Positions 41,883 to 50,689 of a DNA stretch of 57,580 bases are shown piece after piece. A program made the position numbers and the translations under genes. The notes below the pieces were generated by a model, which was given only the letters and a program-made list of their open reading frames with translations, ran no database searches and was not told the origin of the DNA. The stretch lies in assembly GCA_033765305.1 (NCBI GenBank), contig JANRID010000034.1, positions 1 through 57,580 of the forward strand, given 5' to 3'. This DNA comes from RDXT01 sp033765305 (GTDB taxonomy: Bacteria > Bacteroidota > Bacteroidia > J057). Each line of letters begins with the position of its first letter. The first letter of the stretch is position 1.

Positions 41883-43118
41883 TTGAGCAACACGATCAAA
41901 GCCTCCAAAATCATCAATGATCCCGTTCACGGGTTCATCGAAATCCCGCGGGGCACCATCCTCAGCCTGATCGACACGCCGGCCTTCCAGCGGCTGCGCC
42001 GCATCCGCCAGCTGGGCCTGAGTGCGATGGTCTATCCCGGCGCCGTTCACACCCGCTTCAATCACGCGCTGGGCGCCATGCACCTCATGCGCCAGGCCCT
42101 CGATGTGCTCCGCCGCAAGAAGGTGGACATCTCCAAAAAAGAGTATAAAGCGGCCCTGATCGCCATCCTGCTGCACGATGTGGGCCACGGGCCCTTCTCG
42201 CACGCGCTGGAGCGGGTCATCATCCCCGGCCTGCATCACGAGGATATGAGCCTCGCCCTGATGCACGACCTCAACCGCCGCATGCAGGGCAAGCTCTCGC
42301 TCGCCATCGAGATCTTCGAGGGCAACTACCCCCGCCGCTTCCTGCATCAGCTGGTGTCCAGCCAGCTGGATATGGACCGCATGGATTACCTCATCCGCGA
42401 CAGCTTTTTCACCGGGGTGGCCGAAGGCGTCGTCGGCACGGACCGCATCATCAAGATCCTCAATGTCTATGAGGATCAGCTGGTATGCGAGGACAAAGGC
42501 ATCTATTCCATCGAAAAATTCGTGCTGGCCCGCCGGCTGATGTACTGGCAGGTGTACCTGCACAAGGCCGCGATTGCGGCCGAGTTTATGATGGTCAACA
42601 TCCTGCGGCGCGCGCGAGAGCTGCATCAGGCAGGCGTGCCCGTGCCGATGGGCGATAATCTGGGCTTTTTCTTCCGGCATTCGGTGCATGCGGCCAGCCT
42701 CGATGACGAGGTGATCGGGCGCTACATCCGCCTCGACGATACCGACATCGAGTATGCGGTCAAAGAATGGCAGTTTCACCCCGACCCGGCGCTGTCTGAG
42801 CTCTGCCGCCGGCTGCTCTCTCGCAAGCTGCTGAAAATCAGGCTGCAAAACGAGCCCTTCGACGAGGCGGAGACGGACGCGCTCCGCCAGCGCTTCGCCC
42901 GGAAGGCGGGCATCACGGATCAGGAAGCCGCATACTTCGTCTTCACGGGCCAGGTATCCAACCAGGCCTATCTGGAGACCAGCCAGGAGCCCATTCTCAT
43001 CTGGTTCAAGGACGGCACGCTGAAGGAACTGTCCCAGGCGACGGACATCGGCAACATCCACGCGCTTTCCGAGCCGGTGGTCAAATGGTACCGCTGCGTG
43101 CCGGAAGAGGTGCGTTAA
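41883..43118 (+). CDS. HD-domain phosphohydrolase (dNTPase-like)
   Basis: A 411-residue protein of the SAMHD1/dGTPase-like HD superfamily. It opens with KIINDPVHGFIEIP, then the metal ligands H61 (FNHALGAMHL), H98-D99 (LLHDVGHG) and a later Asp in SSQLDMDRMDYLIRDS. Members cleave dNTPs or related nucleotides; which one is not readable. Start TTG 41883 is chosen because no ATG precedes the conserved start. It overlaps the radical SAM gene tail-to-tail by 4 nt. Confidence 0.88.
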   Translation: MSNTIKASKIINDPVHGFIEIPRGTILSLIDTPAFQRLRRIRQLGLSAMVYPGAVHTRFNHALGAMHLMRQALDVLRRKKVDISKKEYKAALIAILLHDVGHGPFSHALERVIIPGLHHEDMSLALMHDLNRRMQGKLSLAIEIFEGNYPRRFLHQLVSSQLDMDRMDYLIRDSFFTGVAEGVVGTDRIIKILNVYEDQLVCEDKGIYSIEKFVLARRLMYWQVYLHKAAIAAEFMMVNILRRARELHQAGVPVPMGDNLGFFFRHSVHAASLDDEVIGRYIRLDDTDIEYAVKEWQFHPDPALSELCRRLLSRKLLKIRLQNEPFDEAETDALRQRFARKAGITDQEAAYFVFTGQVSNQAYLETSQEPILIWFKDGTLKELSQATDIGNIHALSEPVVKWYRCVPEEVR

Positions 43119-44161
43119 AACAGGCTCAGCTGCCCTTCGGGCGGAACGCGGAAGGCCTCCAGGTTGTAGGGCGGCATGTGGCGCCCGGCGAAGTGTTTGG
43201 CCCTGAGCAATTTGAACATGCCGGAGATCGAGTCGGCAATGGCGCCTTCGCCGCGCATGCGCACGCCGTAGCGGTGGTCTTCGAGGCTGCCGCCATGCGC
43301 CTCGCGGATCTGGCTGAGCACCTTGTCGGCCCGGTCGGGGTAGGCCTGGCGCAGCCAGGTCTCGAAGAGGCCCTGCAGATCGCCGTTGAGCCGCACGAAG
43401 GTATAGCCCGCCGTCAGCGCGCCGTTCGCAGCGGCAGCCTCCATCAGCGCCGGAAACTCGTGGCTGTTGAGGCCTGGAATGATGGGCCCCAGCATGACCC
43501 CCGTCGGCACCCCTGCGTCTGCCAGGCGGCGGACGGTCTCCAGCCGCTTGGCGGCCGTGGAGGTGCGCGGCTCCATCGCCCGGCGCAGGTCCTCGTCCTG
43601 CGTGGTGATGGTGATCATCACATTGGCCAATCCCTGGGCTGCCAGCTCCTGCAGCAGGTCCAGGTCCCGGAGGATCAGCGAATTTTTGGTGATCAGCCCC
43701 ACCGGATTGCCGAACTTCAGAAACACCTCCAGGCAGCGGCGGGTGAGCTGCAGCTGCCGTTCCACAGGCTGGTAGCAGTCGGTATTGCCCGAAAACATCA
43801 CCGGCGCCGGCTTCCACTTCGGGTGGCGGAAGGCCTTTTCGAGCAGCTCCGGCGCATGCTCCTTGATGATGATTTTCTGCTCGAAGTCCATGCCCGCGCT
43901 GAAGCCCCAGAATGTGTGGGAGTTGCGGGCGTAGCAGTAGATGCAGCCGTGCTCGCAGCCCTGGTAGGGATTGAGCGACCAGGGCAGGGGAATGTCGGGG
44001 CTTTCGACCTTGTTGAGGATTTTTTTGGGATGCTCGTAGAAATACTGCGTCTCGCCGGGCAGTTCGAGGGCTTCGTCGATGCCGTCCAGCTCCGTCGTAT
44101 CCAGCCGCGCCTGCAGGAAGCGGTTGGCAGGGTTTCCGGATGCGCCGCGGCCTTTGGACAT
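43115..44161 (-). CDS. Radical SAM protein, PA0069 / SplB-like family
   Basis: A 348-residue radical SAM protein with the [4Fe-4S] motif C69-x3-C73-x2-C76 (CEHGCIYCYA) preceded by LNPYQGCEHGC, and a C-terminal domain with AAKRLETVRRLADAGVPTGVMLGPIIPGLN. The family (PA0069-type) is widespread, without an agreed substrate. Start ATG 44161 is chosen over the longer frame. No partner gene is obvious. The first 12 residues are rich in Gly/Asn and probably flexible. Confidence 0.86.
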   Translation of the reverse strand: MSKGRGASGNPANRFLQARLDTTELDGIDEALELPGETQYFYEHPKKILNKVESPDIPLPWSLNPYQGCEHGCIYCYARNSHTFWGFSAGMDFEQKIIIKEHAPELLEKAFRHPKWKPAPVMFSGNTDCYQPVERQLQLTRRCLEVFLKFGNPVGLITKNSLILRDLDLLQELAAQGLANVMITITTQDEDLRRAMEPRTSTAAKRLETVRRLADAGVPTGVMLGPIIPGLNSHEFPALMEAAAANGALTAGYTFVRLNGDLQGLFETWLRQAYPDRADKVLSQIREAHGGSLEDHRYGVRMRGEGAIADSISGMFKLLRAKHFAGRHMPPYNLEAFRVPPEGQLSLF

Positions 44162-44219
44162 GGGGAGGAAGATGAAGCGGGATTTGGGGAAGTATACGCA
44201 GGGGCGGGAAACAGGATGC

Positions 44220-44245
44220 AAAAAAAGAGGGCCCGGAGGCCCTCT
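44220..44245 (-). terminator. Rho-independent terminator of the small lipoprotein gene
   Basis: Stem GAGGGCC/GGCCCTC with a 4-nt loop; on the minus strand it is followed by seven T (44226-44220). It lies 22 nt after the stop of the gene at 44267. Confidence 0.85.
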
Positions 44246-44266
44246 GAATGGTCTATGCACAGCGTT

Positions 44267-44725
44267 TCAGCGTCCGCCGCCGCCGGAGCCGGGATCGCCG
44301 CCCTTGCGGGGGCCGGTCTTGGCCGGCGTCGTGTTGGCAGGATCGCCGCCCTTGGAGGGGCCGCTGCCGGTGCCCGTAGCCGGGTCGCCGCCTTTGGAGG
44401 GGCCGGTGCTCGGCTGCTGGGGCGTGGAGGTCGCCGTGGAGGTCTTGGGCGTGGTGCTGGACTTCGGCTTGGACGGAGCGGCAGGCTTCTTGCCTGCGGC
44501 AGCGGCGGCCAGGGAGTCCTGCACGAACTGTGCGCGGGCAATCGAGTCGGCGCGGGCGATGGAGTCGGCCTGCGCTTTCATGCGGGCTTCGGCCTGCGCG
44601 ATGGAGTCGGCGCGGCGCAGCGAGTCGAGCCGGGCTTGTTCGCGCTGCTCGGCCTGCTTGCTGTCGCCGCAGGCGGCCAGCAGGATCACAGCGGCGAGCG
44701 CAGGCAGCAGATGGGTGAATTTCAT
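44267..44725 (-). CDS. Low-complexity lipoprotein with KGGDP repeats
   Basis: A 152-residue lipoprotein: leader with lipobox LLAACGDS, a charged coiled-coil-like stretch (repeats of ADSIA/ADSIARA, about 25-70), then a Thr/Pro/Ser linker with three KGGDP units (GPSKGGDPAT, GPSKGGDPAN, GPRKGGDPGS). No domain is recognised. It may be a surface spacer or envelope tether. It starts 9 nt after the upstream EGF-like lipoprotein stop, so the two are probably co-transcribed. Confidence 0.72.
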   Translation of the reverse strand: MKFTHLLPALAAVILLAACGDSKQAEQREQARLDSLRRADSIAQAEARMKAQADSIARADSIARAQFVQDSLAAAAAGKKPAAPSKPKSSTTPKTSTATSTPQQPSTGPSKGGDPATGTGSGPSKGGDPANTTPAKTGPRKGGDPGSGGGGR

Positions 44726-44734
44726 GAATCCGGA

Positions 44735-45352
44735 TTATTTGCGGGTGAGGGTGACGTTGCAGTCGTAGCCGTAGTTCACCGTGGTGCTGCCGTCCAGCTC
44801 GGTCCAGGTGACCTTGTAGTTCAGGGTGATGGTGTTGCGGTCGGCGCTGATGGTGCCGTTGGTCTGCTGGAACTGGTAGCCGCTGAACTGGATGTTGGCG
44901 GGGAAGTTGTCCTTGCAGTAGTTGGCGGCGTCGATGCTCAGCGAACTGCCGGCTACCGTAGCGTTGATCTCGGCCTTGGCGGGCGAAGCGCTGTTGTCGC
45001 AGGCCAGGTCGCCGAGGCCTTCGAGGATGATGCGGCTGACCACAGGCCCGGACTGCTCGATGTCCACGGTGTAGTTGAACGTGAAGGTGCCGCCGGTAAC
45101 GGTGTTCGTGCACTGCTCTACGGCATTGTACGATCCTACGAATTTTGCAGTCACGCGGTCATTACACTTGCCGTCTGCGTTTTGCTCGTACCCGGTTTCG
45201 CAGATACAGTCGCCCGTTCCGTCCAGATCCACGTCCAGGCAGGAGCCGTACGTGCCGCAATCCACATCTTTGCAGGCTTCGGGGTTGCATCCCGTAAGCG
45301 CAAACATACCCGCCACAGCGGTAAAGGCCAGAATACCAATGCGTTTGTTCAT
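44735..45352 (-). CDS. Lipoprotein with EGF-like cysteine module
   Basis: A 205-residue protein: leader ILAFTAVAGMFALTGC (lipobox C22), then an EGF-like six-Cys module (CKDVDCGTYGSCLDVDLDG ... CICETGYEQNADGKC, about 27-70) and a beta-rich domain (about 75-205) with an Asp/Asn-rich GGTFTFNYTVDIEQSG pattern. EGF-like modules are unusual in bacterial proteins and often mediate contacts. Start at 45352; the longer frame begins in a poly-Lys stretch. Divergent from the CHAT-kinase gene. Confidence 0.75.
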   Translation of the reverse strand: MNKRIGILAFTAVAGMFALTGCNPEACKDVDCGTYGSCLDVDLDGTGDCICETGYEQNADGKCNDRVTAKFVGSYNAVEQCTNTVTGGTFTFNYTVDIEQSGPVVSRIILEGLGDLACDNSASPAKAEINATVAGSSLSIDAANYCKDNFPANIQFSGYQFQQTNGTISADRNTITLNYKVTWTELDGSTTVNYGYDCNVTLTRK

Positions 45353-45547
45353 CGTGTTGCAGATAGTTGGGTGAAATGATGCAACGAAGTAAAAGCAATC
45401 GCTCTTTAGATGCAAGCGCGGCCCGCGCGTCACCCCCGGCCCGTTCGCGCGCCGAAGCGGGCATTCCGGAACTTTCTTTTTTTTCTTCCGCAAAGCTTTT
45501 GTTGATTAGGACTTTTCCGGCACTGCAATCACAAGCGATTCCGCCCC

Positions 45548-47248
45548 ATGTCCCTGATCAAGCCGAAAACACCGGTCATCTTCCTCGCATTTGCCAATGA
45601 GCGGAGCGACCGCGGTTTTTTGCGCAAGCTGACCATCGAGCTCAAATCCGTCATGCGCGCCCTGGAGCAGGCCGTGCAGAACGGGCGCTGCCAGCTCCGC
45701 ATCCTGCCCGCAGCCACCCAGAGCGAGCTGACCGAGGTGTTTCAGGACCCCTGGTACGACGGGCGCATCTGGATCTTCCACTACGGCGGCCATGCGGACG
45801 AGGACGAGCTCTGGCTGGAGACGGCGGAAGGCGCCAACAAGTCCTTCTTTTCCATCGGCCTGGCCCGCTTTCTGGGTGCGCAGAAGGGGCTCAAGCTGGT
45901 ATTTCTGAATGGCTGCGCCACCCAGGCGCATGCGCGCATGCTCCTCGACGCGCAGATTCCGGCCGTGATCGCCACTTCGAGCAAGATCGACGATGCCCAG
46001 GCCACCCAGTTTGCCAACATCTTCTACAAAGGCCTCGCCAGCGGGGCCAGCATCGAGGAGGCATTCAAGGAGGCCGAGGGGGTGCTGCTGGGCGAATACG
46101 GCGATGCGCCGTTCAAGCCCCAGGCGGGCACGCGCAGCCTCTTCTGGGAGGATGCCCCCGAAGCGCAGCCCGGCACCCTGGATCTGCCCTGGCGCCTGCA
46201 CCTGCGCGAGGATACGGCCTGGATGTCCTCGCAGTGGCGCCTCTTCTACGAGCTCAAGGAAAGCAGCGGCGAACAGCCGGTGGATGCCGAAGCCTTCGTA
46301 GGCCAGACCCTCAACAACTACCAGATCCTCGAATTCCTCGGCCAGGGCGCCCTGGGCCATGTGTACCGCGCCGTGCACACCAGCCTCAACGAAGAGCGCG
46401 CCATCAAGATCATGCACCCCATCATCGAGGGTTACGAGCTGTTCCGCAGCATCATGATCGCCGGCAACCGGGGCCTGGCCTCCATCCAGCACCCCAACGT
46501 GGTGGAGTTCTACGACGCGGGCGAGATCGATCTCTTCGGCGAAAAACGCCTTTACATCGTCATGGAGCTGGTGAAAGGCAAGCGCATGGACGAGTTCGAC
46601 TTCGAGGCGATGCTCGAAGACCCGGCCCAGCTCAAGGAGCTCAAGCGCATGGCCATCGAGGTGGCTACCGGCCTCGAAGCGGCCCACAAGACCCGCTATT
46701 TCGACGAAAACGGCATCGAGCGGCAGGGCATCGTGCATGGCAACATCAAGATGCGCAAGATCATGTTCACCCCGGAGGGCATCCCCAAGCTGATCGACTT
46801 CATGTTTGCGGACGTGACGCGCTCGCGCAACATCAAAATGCTGCTCCCCGAAGAAGTGAAGCTGAAAAGCCGCGCCGAGCGCCCCGAGGACCTCTTTCCG
46901 CCGGAGGTTATCCGCGGCGACACGCCGGTCAACAAGCAGACGGACATCTTCGCCCTGGGGGCGGTATTCTTCGAGATTGCGACGGACGGGGAGAAAATCG
47001 CCGATTTCGCCTTCGGCTCCGCCGACGAAATGCACCGCTACATCCGCAACAAGCACGGCCAGTTCCCGCGCTACCTCAGCCAGGTCATTTTTCTTGCTAC
47101 CCACCCCGATCCCCGTACACGCTACCAGGAGGTCGGCATGATGATTGAGGGGATGTTAAATAACACCGGATTCTGGGACCGGATCCGCTACCGGATGCGC
47201 CGCAAATCCGCCCTCAGCGTCCGGATTCCCGGCATGAAGCGGGCCTGA
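45548..47248 (+). CDS. CHAT protease-like domain fused to a kinase-like (pseudokinase) domain
   Basis: A 566-residue cytosolic protein. Residues about 7-195 match the CHAT caspase-like fold with the dyad H82 (FHYGGHAD) and C123 (FLNGCATQ) and nearby conserved strands. Residues about 252-540 are a protein kinase fold: glycine loop LGQGALGHVY (264-273), K287 (ERAIKIM), DIFALGAVFFEI (D466). The catalytic loop reads H397-G398-N399 where HRD is expected, the Asn of the loop is Lys404, and DFG is D417-F418-M419; the alphaC Glu is not evident. So the kinase part is probably inactive in phosphotransfer. A peptidase regulated by a sensor domain is the simplest reading (inference). Confidence 0.82.
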   Translation: MSLIKPKTPVIFLAFANERSDRGFLRKLTIELKSVMRALEQAVQNGRCQLRILPAATQSELTEVFQDPWYDGRIWIFHYGGHADEDELWLETAEGANKSFFSIGLARFLGAQKGLKLVFLNGCATQAHARMLLDAQIPAVIATSSKIDDAQATQFANIFYKGLASGASIEEAFKEAEGVLLGEYGDAPFKPQAGTRSLFWEDAPEAQPGTLDLPWRLHLREDTAWMSSQWRLFYELKESSGEQPVDAEAFVGQTLNNYQILEFLGQGALGHVYRAVHTSLNEERAIKIMHPIIEGYELFRSIMIAGNRGLASIQHPNVVEFYDAGEIDLFGEKRLYIVMELVKGKRMDEFDFEAMLEDPAQLKELKRMAIEVATGLEAAHKTRYFDENGIERQGIVHGNIKMRKIMFTPEGIPKLIDFMFADVTRSRNIKMLLPEEVKLKSRAERPEDLFPPEVIRGDTPVNKQTDIFALGAVFFEIATDGEKIADFAFGSADEMHRYIRNKHGQFPRYLSQVIFLATHPDPRTRYQEVGMMIEGMLNNTGFWDRIRYRMRRKSALSVRIPGMKRA

Positions 47249-47595
47249 TGCCGCGCCGGAATCCTGCGCCGCATACGCGGGCAACCATTCCGGTCGTTTT
47301 ATCGTATATTCTGCATTACCAAAGGAACGAGGGCGCCGGTCATGAGAGCTTGGATGGTAAGATGTTGTATTTTCCCGTCTTTCGCAGAAAAAATGAACAG
47401 GAGTAATACAACTCCTGCGAATTTTTTACGTTTATTATGAAAAGTTGACATGCGGCATTTTACGATTTTGAAATATTCTTCATGCAGAGTTAATTACACT
47501 TCGTTAATGCTCCCGGATGCGGAATGATCCGAAGCGTGTTCCGGAGAGCCTTGATCCCTGTCCCGATTGATTCACGACACAAGCCAGTTAAAACC
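47249..47595 (+). other. Intergenic region with weak terminator and AT-rich leader
   Basis: A stem CAGGAG/CTCCTG with 8-nt loop at 47398-47417 followed by CGAATTTTTT (47418-47427) could end the CHAT-kinase transcript. The rest, 47428-47595, is AT-rich and probably contains the MarR gene promoter (TTGACATGCGG near 47445), but no exact -7 box. No ORF supported. Confidence 0.45.
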
Positions 47596-48036
47596 ATGGC
47601 CAAAACAACCAAAACGGATACCCTTGCGATTCAGGATGCAGCCAATCTGGAGAAACAGCTCATTCATATGCGGGACATTTTCCGCCAGCATCAGAATGAA
47701 ATCCGGAAGCGCTACAAAATCTCGGCTACCGAGATGGAAATCATCCTCTATGTCAACGACTTCGGCCCGCAGCGCATGAAGTCTGTCGGCGAAGCCTTCA
47801 AGATCAAGTTCAGCACGCTCACCAGCCTCGTGGACAAGATCGAACGCCTGAACCTGGTCAAGCGCGTCAACTCCAAGGAAGACCGCCGCTCCATCCTGGT
47901 GACGATCACCAAGAAAGGAAAGAAAATGCTCGACGAGTACAACGCCCAGATCCGGGAGCTGGCCGAGAAACTCTCGGAAGTGGCCCTCCAGGACGTGCCG
48001 GTGCTCGTGGACGCGCTCGAAAAAGTGAAAGCCTGA
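47596..48036 (+). CDS. MarR family transcriptional regulator
   Basis: A 146-residue winged-helix repressor: ISATEMEIILYVNDFGPQRMKSVGEAFKIKFSTLTSLVDKIERLNLVKRVNSKEDRRSI holds the recognition helix and the wing. Start ATG 47596 is preferred over an upstream frame beginning at 47524 because that part is basic and not conserved. The MarR family senses small molecules and represses nearby efflux or stress genes. The target may be itself or the CHAT-kinase gene (inference). Confidence 0.87.
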   Translation: MAKTTKTDTLAIQDAANLEKQLIHMRDIFRQHQNEIRKRYKISATEMEIILYVNDFGPQRMKSVGEAFKIKFSTLTSLVDKIERLNLVKRVNSKEDRRSILVTITKKGKKMLDEYNAQIRELAEKLSEVALQDVPVLVDALEKVKA

Positions 48037-48054
48037 GCCGTCCTCCGGCTCCGC

Positions 48055-48091
48055 ATCCCTTCCGCCCGCAGTTCCTGCGTACGGAAGGGAT
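48055..48091 (+). terminator. Terminator-like hairpin after the MarR gene
   Basis: A 10-bp stem (ATCCCTTCCG/CGGAAGGGAT) with a 17-nt loop that contains its own CGCAG/CTGCG pairing, then CTTTCATTTG. The T tract is poor; it may act on both convergent genes. Confidence 0.5.
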
Positions 48092-48108
48092 CTTTCATTT
48101 GCATCCCC

Positions 48109-48699
48109 TCACAGCTGATCGATCATGCGGCCCAGCGCTGCCTCCATCATGCTGCGCCCGCGCACCCGCCCGCCGATCAGCGGGCCGTCCAGCTTGGCGC
48201 CCGTGATAAACCCGATCAGCAGGGCCATGCCCGCCGTCAGATACCCTGCCGCCTCCGCCGGGCTCAGGCCCGGCCGGTAGCGCAGCAGGCTGTCCAGCAT
48301 CAGCGCAAATACCTCCCGCCCTTCGGGCAGCTGGAGGTCCTGCTGGTGCGGAATGTGCACCCCGTCCAGGTTGTACATCACCTGGTGCAGCTCCCGCTCC
48401 TCGAACGCGAAGTCCCAGTGCGCGCCGGCAATGGCCAGCATCAGCTCCCGGAACTCCATCCCGGGACGCACCGCCTTCCGCACCCGCGCATTGAGCTGCC
48501 GGTAGGCATAGCGGTTGACTTCCAGCAGAATCGCCTCCTTGTCCTGAAAGGCCCGGTAAATGATCGGCGAGGCGCAGCCCGCGCGCTCCCCGATGGTACG
48601 GATCGACACAGCCGCCCAGCCCCGTTCGCGGGCCAGGTCCAGGGCGGCGTGCAGGATGCGCTCGCGGAGCTGCGTTCTGTCGGCAGGCGGGCGGCTCAT
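48109..48699 (-). CDS. TetR family transcriptional regulator
   Basis: A 196-residue repressor: N-terminal HTH (RERILHAALDLARERGWAAVSIRTIGERAGCASPIIYRAF) and a helical ligand-binding domain. Start ATG 48699; the upstream frame reads through an unrelated gene. It lies downstream of, and in the same direction as, the Lol-like operon, so it may sit at its end as a second TetR control point. A GATGCGG/CCGCATC pair upstream could be an operator (weak). Confidence 0.87.
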   Translation of the reverse strand: MSRPPADRTQLRERILHAALDLARERGWAAVSIRTIGERAGCASPIIYRAFQDKEAILLEVNRYAYRQLNARVRKAVRPGMEFRELMLAIAGAHWDFAFEERELHQVMYNLDGVHIPHQQDLQLPEGREVFALMLDSLLRYRPGLSPAEAAGYLTAGMALLIGFITGAKLDGPLIGGRVRGRSMMEAALGRMIDQL

Positions 48700-48770
48700 T
48701 CGTTGATGCGGAAGCAGCAAATAACGAATAAAACCGCCCGCATCCGATAGCCGGCGCCCGGAACTGCCGC

Positions 48771-49955
48771 TCAGTAGCTCCATTTCAGCCGGAAAAAGAC
48801 CGAACTGGCCTGGTGGCCGTAGCCGGTGCCCGGATCGGCGAAAAAGCTCTGCCCGATCAGGTCCAGGTCCCAGTTTTCCTTGATCGAATACGTGACGCTG
48901 GGAATGAAGATGCTCAGGTGGTACGAGGGCGCGTAGAGCAGCCCCAGGCTGAGGCTCACCAGCGGATGCGGCTGCCACGACTGCTGCACCAGCGCGGCCC
49001 ACTCCGCCGGAAACAGGTTGCGCGCGGAAAGCGGCTGCGCTGCAAGCGAGTTGCCGAAGAAGGCGCCGCCGGCCTGGCCTTCGGAGTTGTAGAGCCCCGC
49101 CACCGTCAGGTAATAGCCGCCGGCAAACATGTAGTCGGCAGTCAGCGATACGCCCAGCGCCGCGCTGCTGTCGCGGGAGATGCCCTCGATGGGGAAGAAG
49201 GCGGTCGCCTCGCCCTTGAAGCCGATCTGCCCCAGATTGCCCTCCCAGCCGCCGCCCAGGGCCAGGTCGCCCCGGTAGTAGCCCGCCAGCGTCTGCACGT
49301 CGTAGCTGCCCGCGTGGAAGCGGTAGAGCAGCGCGCCGGTCGTGGTGCTGTCGTAGCGGCCGGGCGCCACGGCCAGCTCCACCCGCGAGAGCGGCCCGGG
49401 AAAATACTGGACGCGGATGGCGTCGCTGCCGGGGCGCTCTTCATAGTCGAAATCGAGGAAGTTGAGCGCGTTGAAGAGGTCGTTGGGGTTCCACGCCAGG
49501 TTGACGCCCCAGTTGATGCGCTGGCGCCCTGCCCGGATATCCCACTTGCCGTGCGTGTAGCCGATCCAGGCCCGGTCCACGATGCTGTGCAGCAGCCCCT
49601 CGGGCGCGTCGATCCAGCGCACGGAGAGGTCGGCCAGGCCTTCGTAGCGGTCGATCTGGCCGGCGAAGGTGGAATCCAGCTTGACCTGCTCGCCGAAGAA
49701 CAGGCGGTTACGGGCTTCGAGGCTCAGGGTCCAGCGCGGGGCCGGCGTATAGCGCAGCACCAGGCGGTTGTGGATCAGGCCGGTGGAGACCGGATAGCCG
49801 GGAATGCCGGCAAAGGTGCTGGTGCTGAGGTATTTGACATACCCGTGCACGGTCAGTTTCGGTGCGGCTTCAGCCCGGAGCGTGTCGTCCTGGGCAAGCA
49901 GGGGGGATGCTGCCGCTATGCACAGCAGCATCCCCGTCCAAAGCATTCTGAGCAT
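48771..49955 (-). CDS. Outer-membrane beta-barrel of the Lol-like operon
   Basis: A 394-residue protein with a signal peptide (MLRMLWTGMLLCIAAASPLLAQ) followed by continuous amphipathic strands and a C-terminal aromatic strand (SVFFRLKWSY). The segment IRAGRQRINWGVNLAWNPNDLFN resembles the GRQ..NWG motif of DUF1302-type barrels that accompany LolA-fold proteins and RND exporters. It is the last gene of the operon, 11 nt after the ATPase gene, suggesting a final outer-membrane receiver for the exported lipid or lipoprotein (inference). Confidence 0.78.
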   Translation of the reverse strand: MLRMLWTGMLLCIAAASPLLAQDDTLRAEAAPKLTVHGYVKYLSTSTFAGIPGYPVSTGLIHNRLVLRYTPAPRWTLSLEARNRLFFGEQVKLDSTFAGQIDRYEGLADLSVRWIDAPEGLLHSIVDRAWIGYTHGKWDIRAGRQRINWGVNLAWNPNDLFNALNFLDFDYEERPGSDAIRVQYFPGPLSRVELAVAPGRYDSTTTGALLYRFHAGSYDVQTLAGYYRGDLALGGGWEGNLGQIGFKGEATAFFPIEGISRDSSAALGVSLTADYMFAGGYYLTVAGLYNSEGQAGGAFFGNSLAAQPLSARNLFPAEWAALVQQSWQPHPLVSLSLGLLYAPSYHLSIFIPSVTYSIKENWDLDLIGQSFFADPGTGYGHQASSVFFRLKWSY

Positions 49956-49966
49956 GGCAGTCGGAA

Positions 49967-50659
49967 TCAGGCCTGAGGCGTGCGCTGCTGATCGGTGACG
50001 ATTTCGCCGTCCACGAGGGTGATCACCCGCCGGGCACGGTCGATGACGCGCTGGTCGTGGGTGGAGAAGAGGAAGGTAATGCCCTCCCGGCGGTTCAGCT
50101 CGGACATGATGTCCAGCAGGTTGGCCGTGGAGCGGGAGTCGAGGTTGGCCGTAGGCTCATCGGCCAGGACGAAGCGGGGCTTGGAGGCCAGGGCGCGGGC
50201 GACGGCCACGCGCTGCTGCTGGCCGCCGGAAAGCTTGGAGGGGCGCACATTCGCCCGGTCGGCCAGGCCCACCGCGGCGAGCAGCTCGTCGGTGCGCGCA
50301 TCGCGCACATCGCGGGGCTGGTTCTGGAGCAGCATCACAAACTCCACGTTCTCGCGGGCGGTCAGCACCGGGATCAGGTTGTAGGCCTGAAACACGAAGC
50401 CGATATGCTGGAGGCGGAAGCGGATCAGCTCGGCCTCGCTCAGGGCTGTGATGTCCTCGCCGCCGATGAGCACCTGGCCTTCGCTGGGGCGGTCCAGGCC
50501 GCCGAGGATATTGAGGAGGGTGGTCTTGCCGGAGCCGGAGGGGCCCACGATGGCGGTGAATTCGCCGGCCTCGATGGACAGGCTCACCTGGCTGACCGCC
50601 GTGACGGGCACCACGCCTTCGTAGGTTTTGGAAAGGTTACGGGTTTCGATGATCGCCAT
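49967..50659 (-). CDS. LolD/MacB-like ABC transporter ATPase
   Basis: A 230-residue ATP-binding subunit: Walker A GPSGSGKTTLL, Q-loop VFQAYNLIP, signature LSGGQQQRVAVARAL, Walker B FVLADEPTANLDSRS, H-loop FSTHDQRV. It belongs to the LolD/MacB branch that works with FtsX-type permeases. Start ATG 50659, preceded by AAGGAA; a TTG 15 nt further is open. It lies 30 nt downstream of the second permease. Confidence 0.93.
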   Translation of the reverse strand: MAIIETRNLSKTYEGVVPVTAVSQVSLSIEAGEFTAIVGPSGSGKTTLLNILGGLDRPSEGQVLIGGEDITALSEAELIRFRLQHIGFVFQAYNLIPVLTARENVEFVMLLQNQPRDVRDARTDELLAAVGLADRANVRPSKLSGGQQQRVAVARALASKPRFVLADEPTANLDSRSTANLLDIMSELNRREGITFLFSTHDQRVIDRARRVITLVDGEIVTDQQRTPQA

Positions 50660-50689
50660 TTCCTTGAGGATCAAGAGGGTGGAGGAAAA

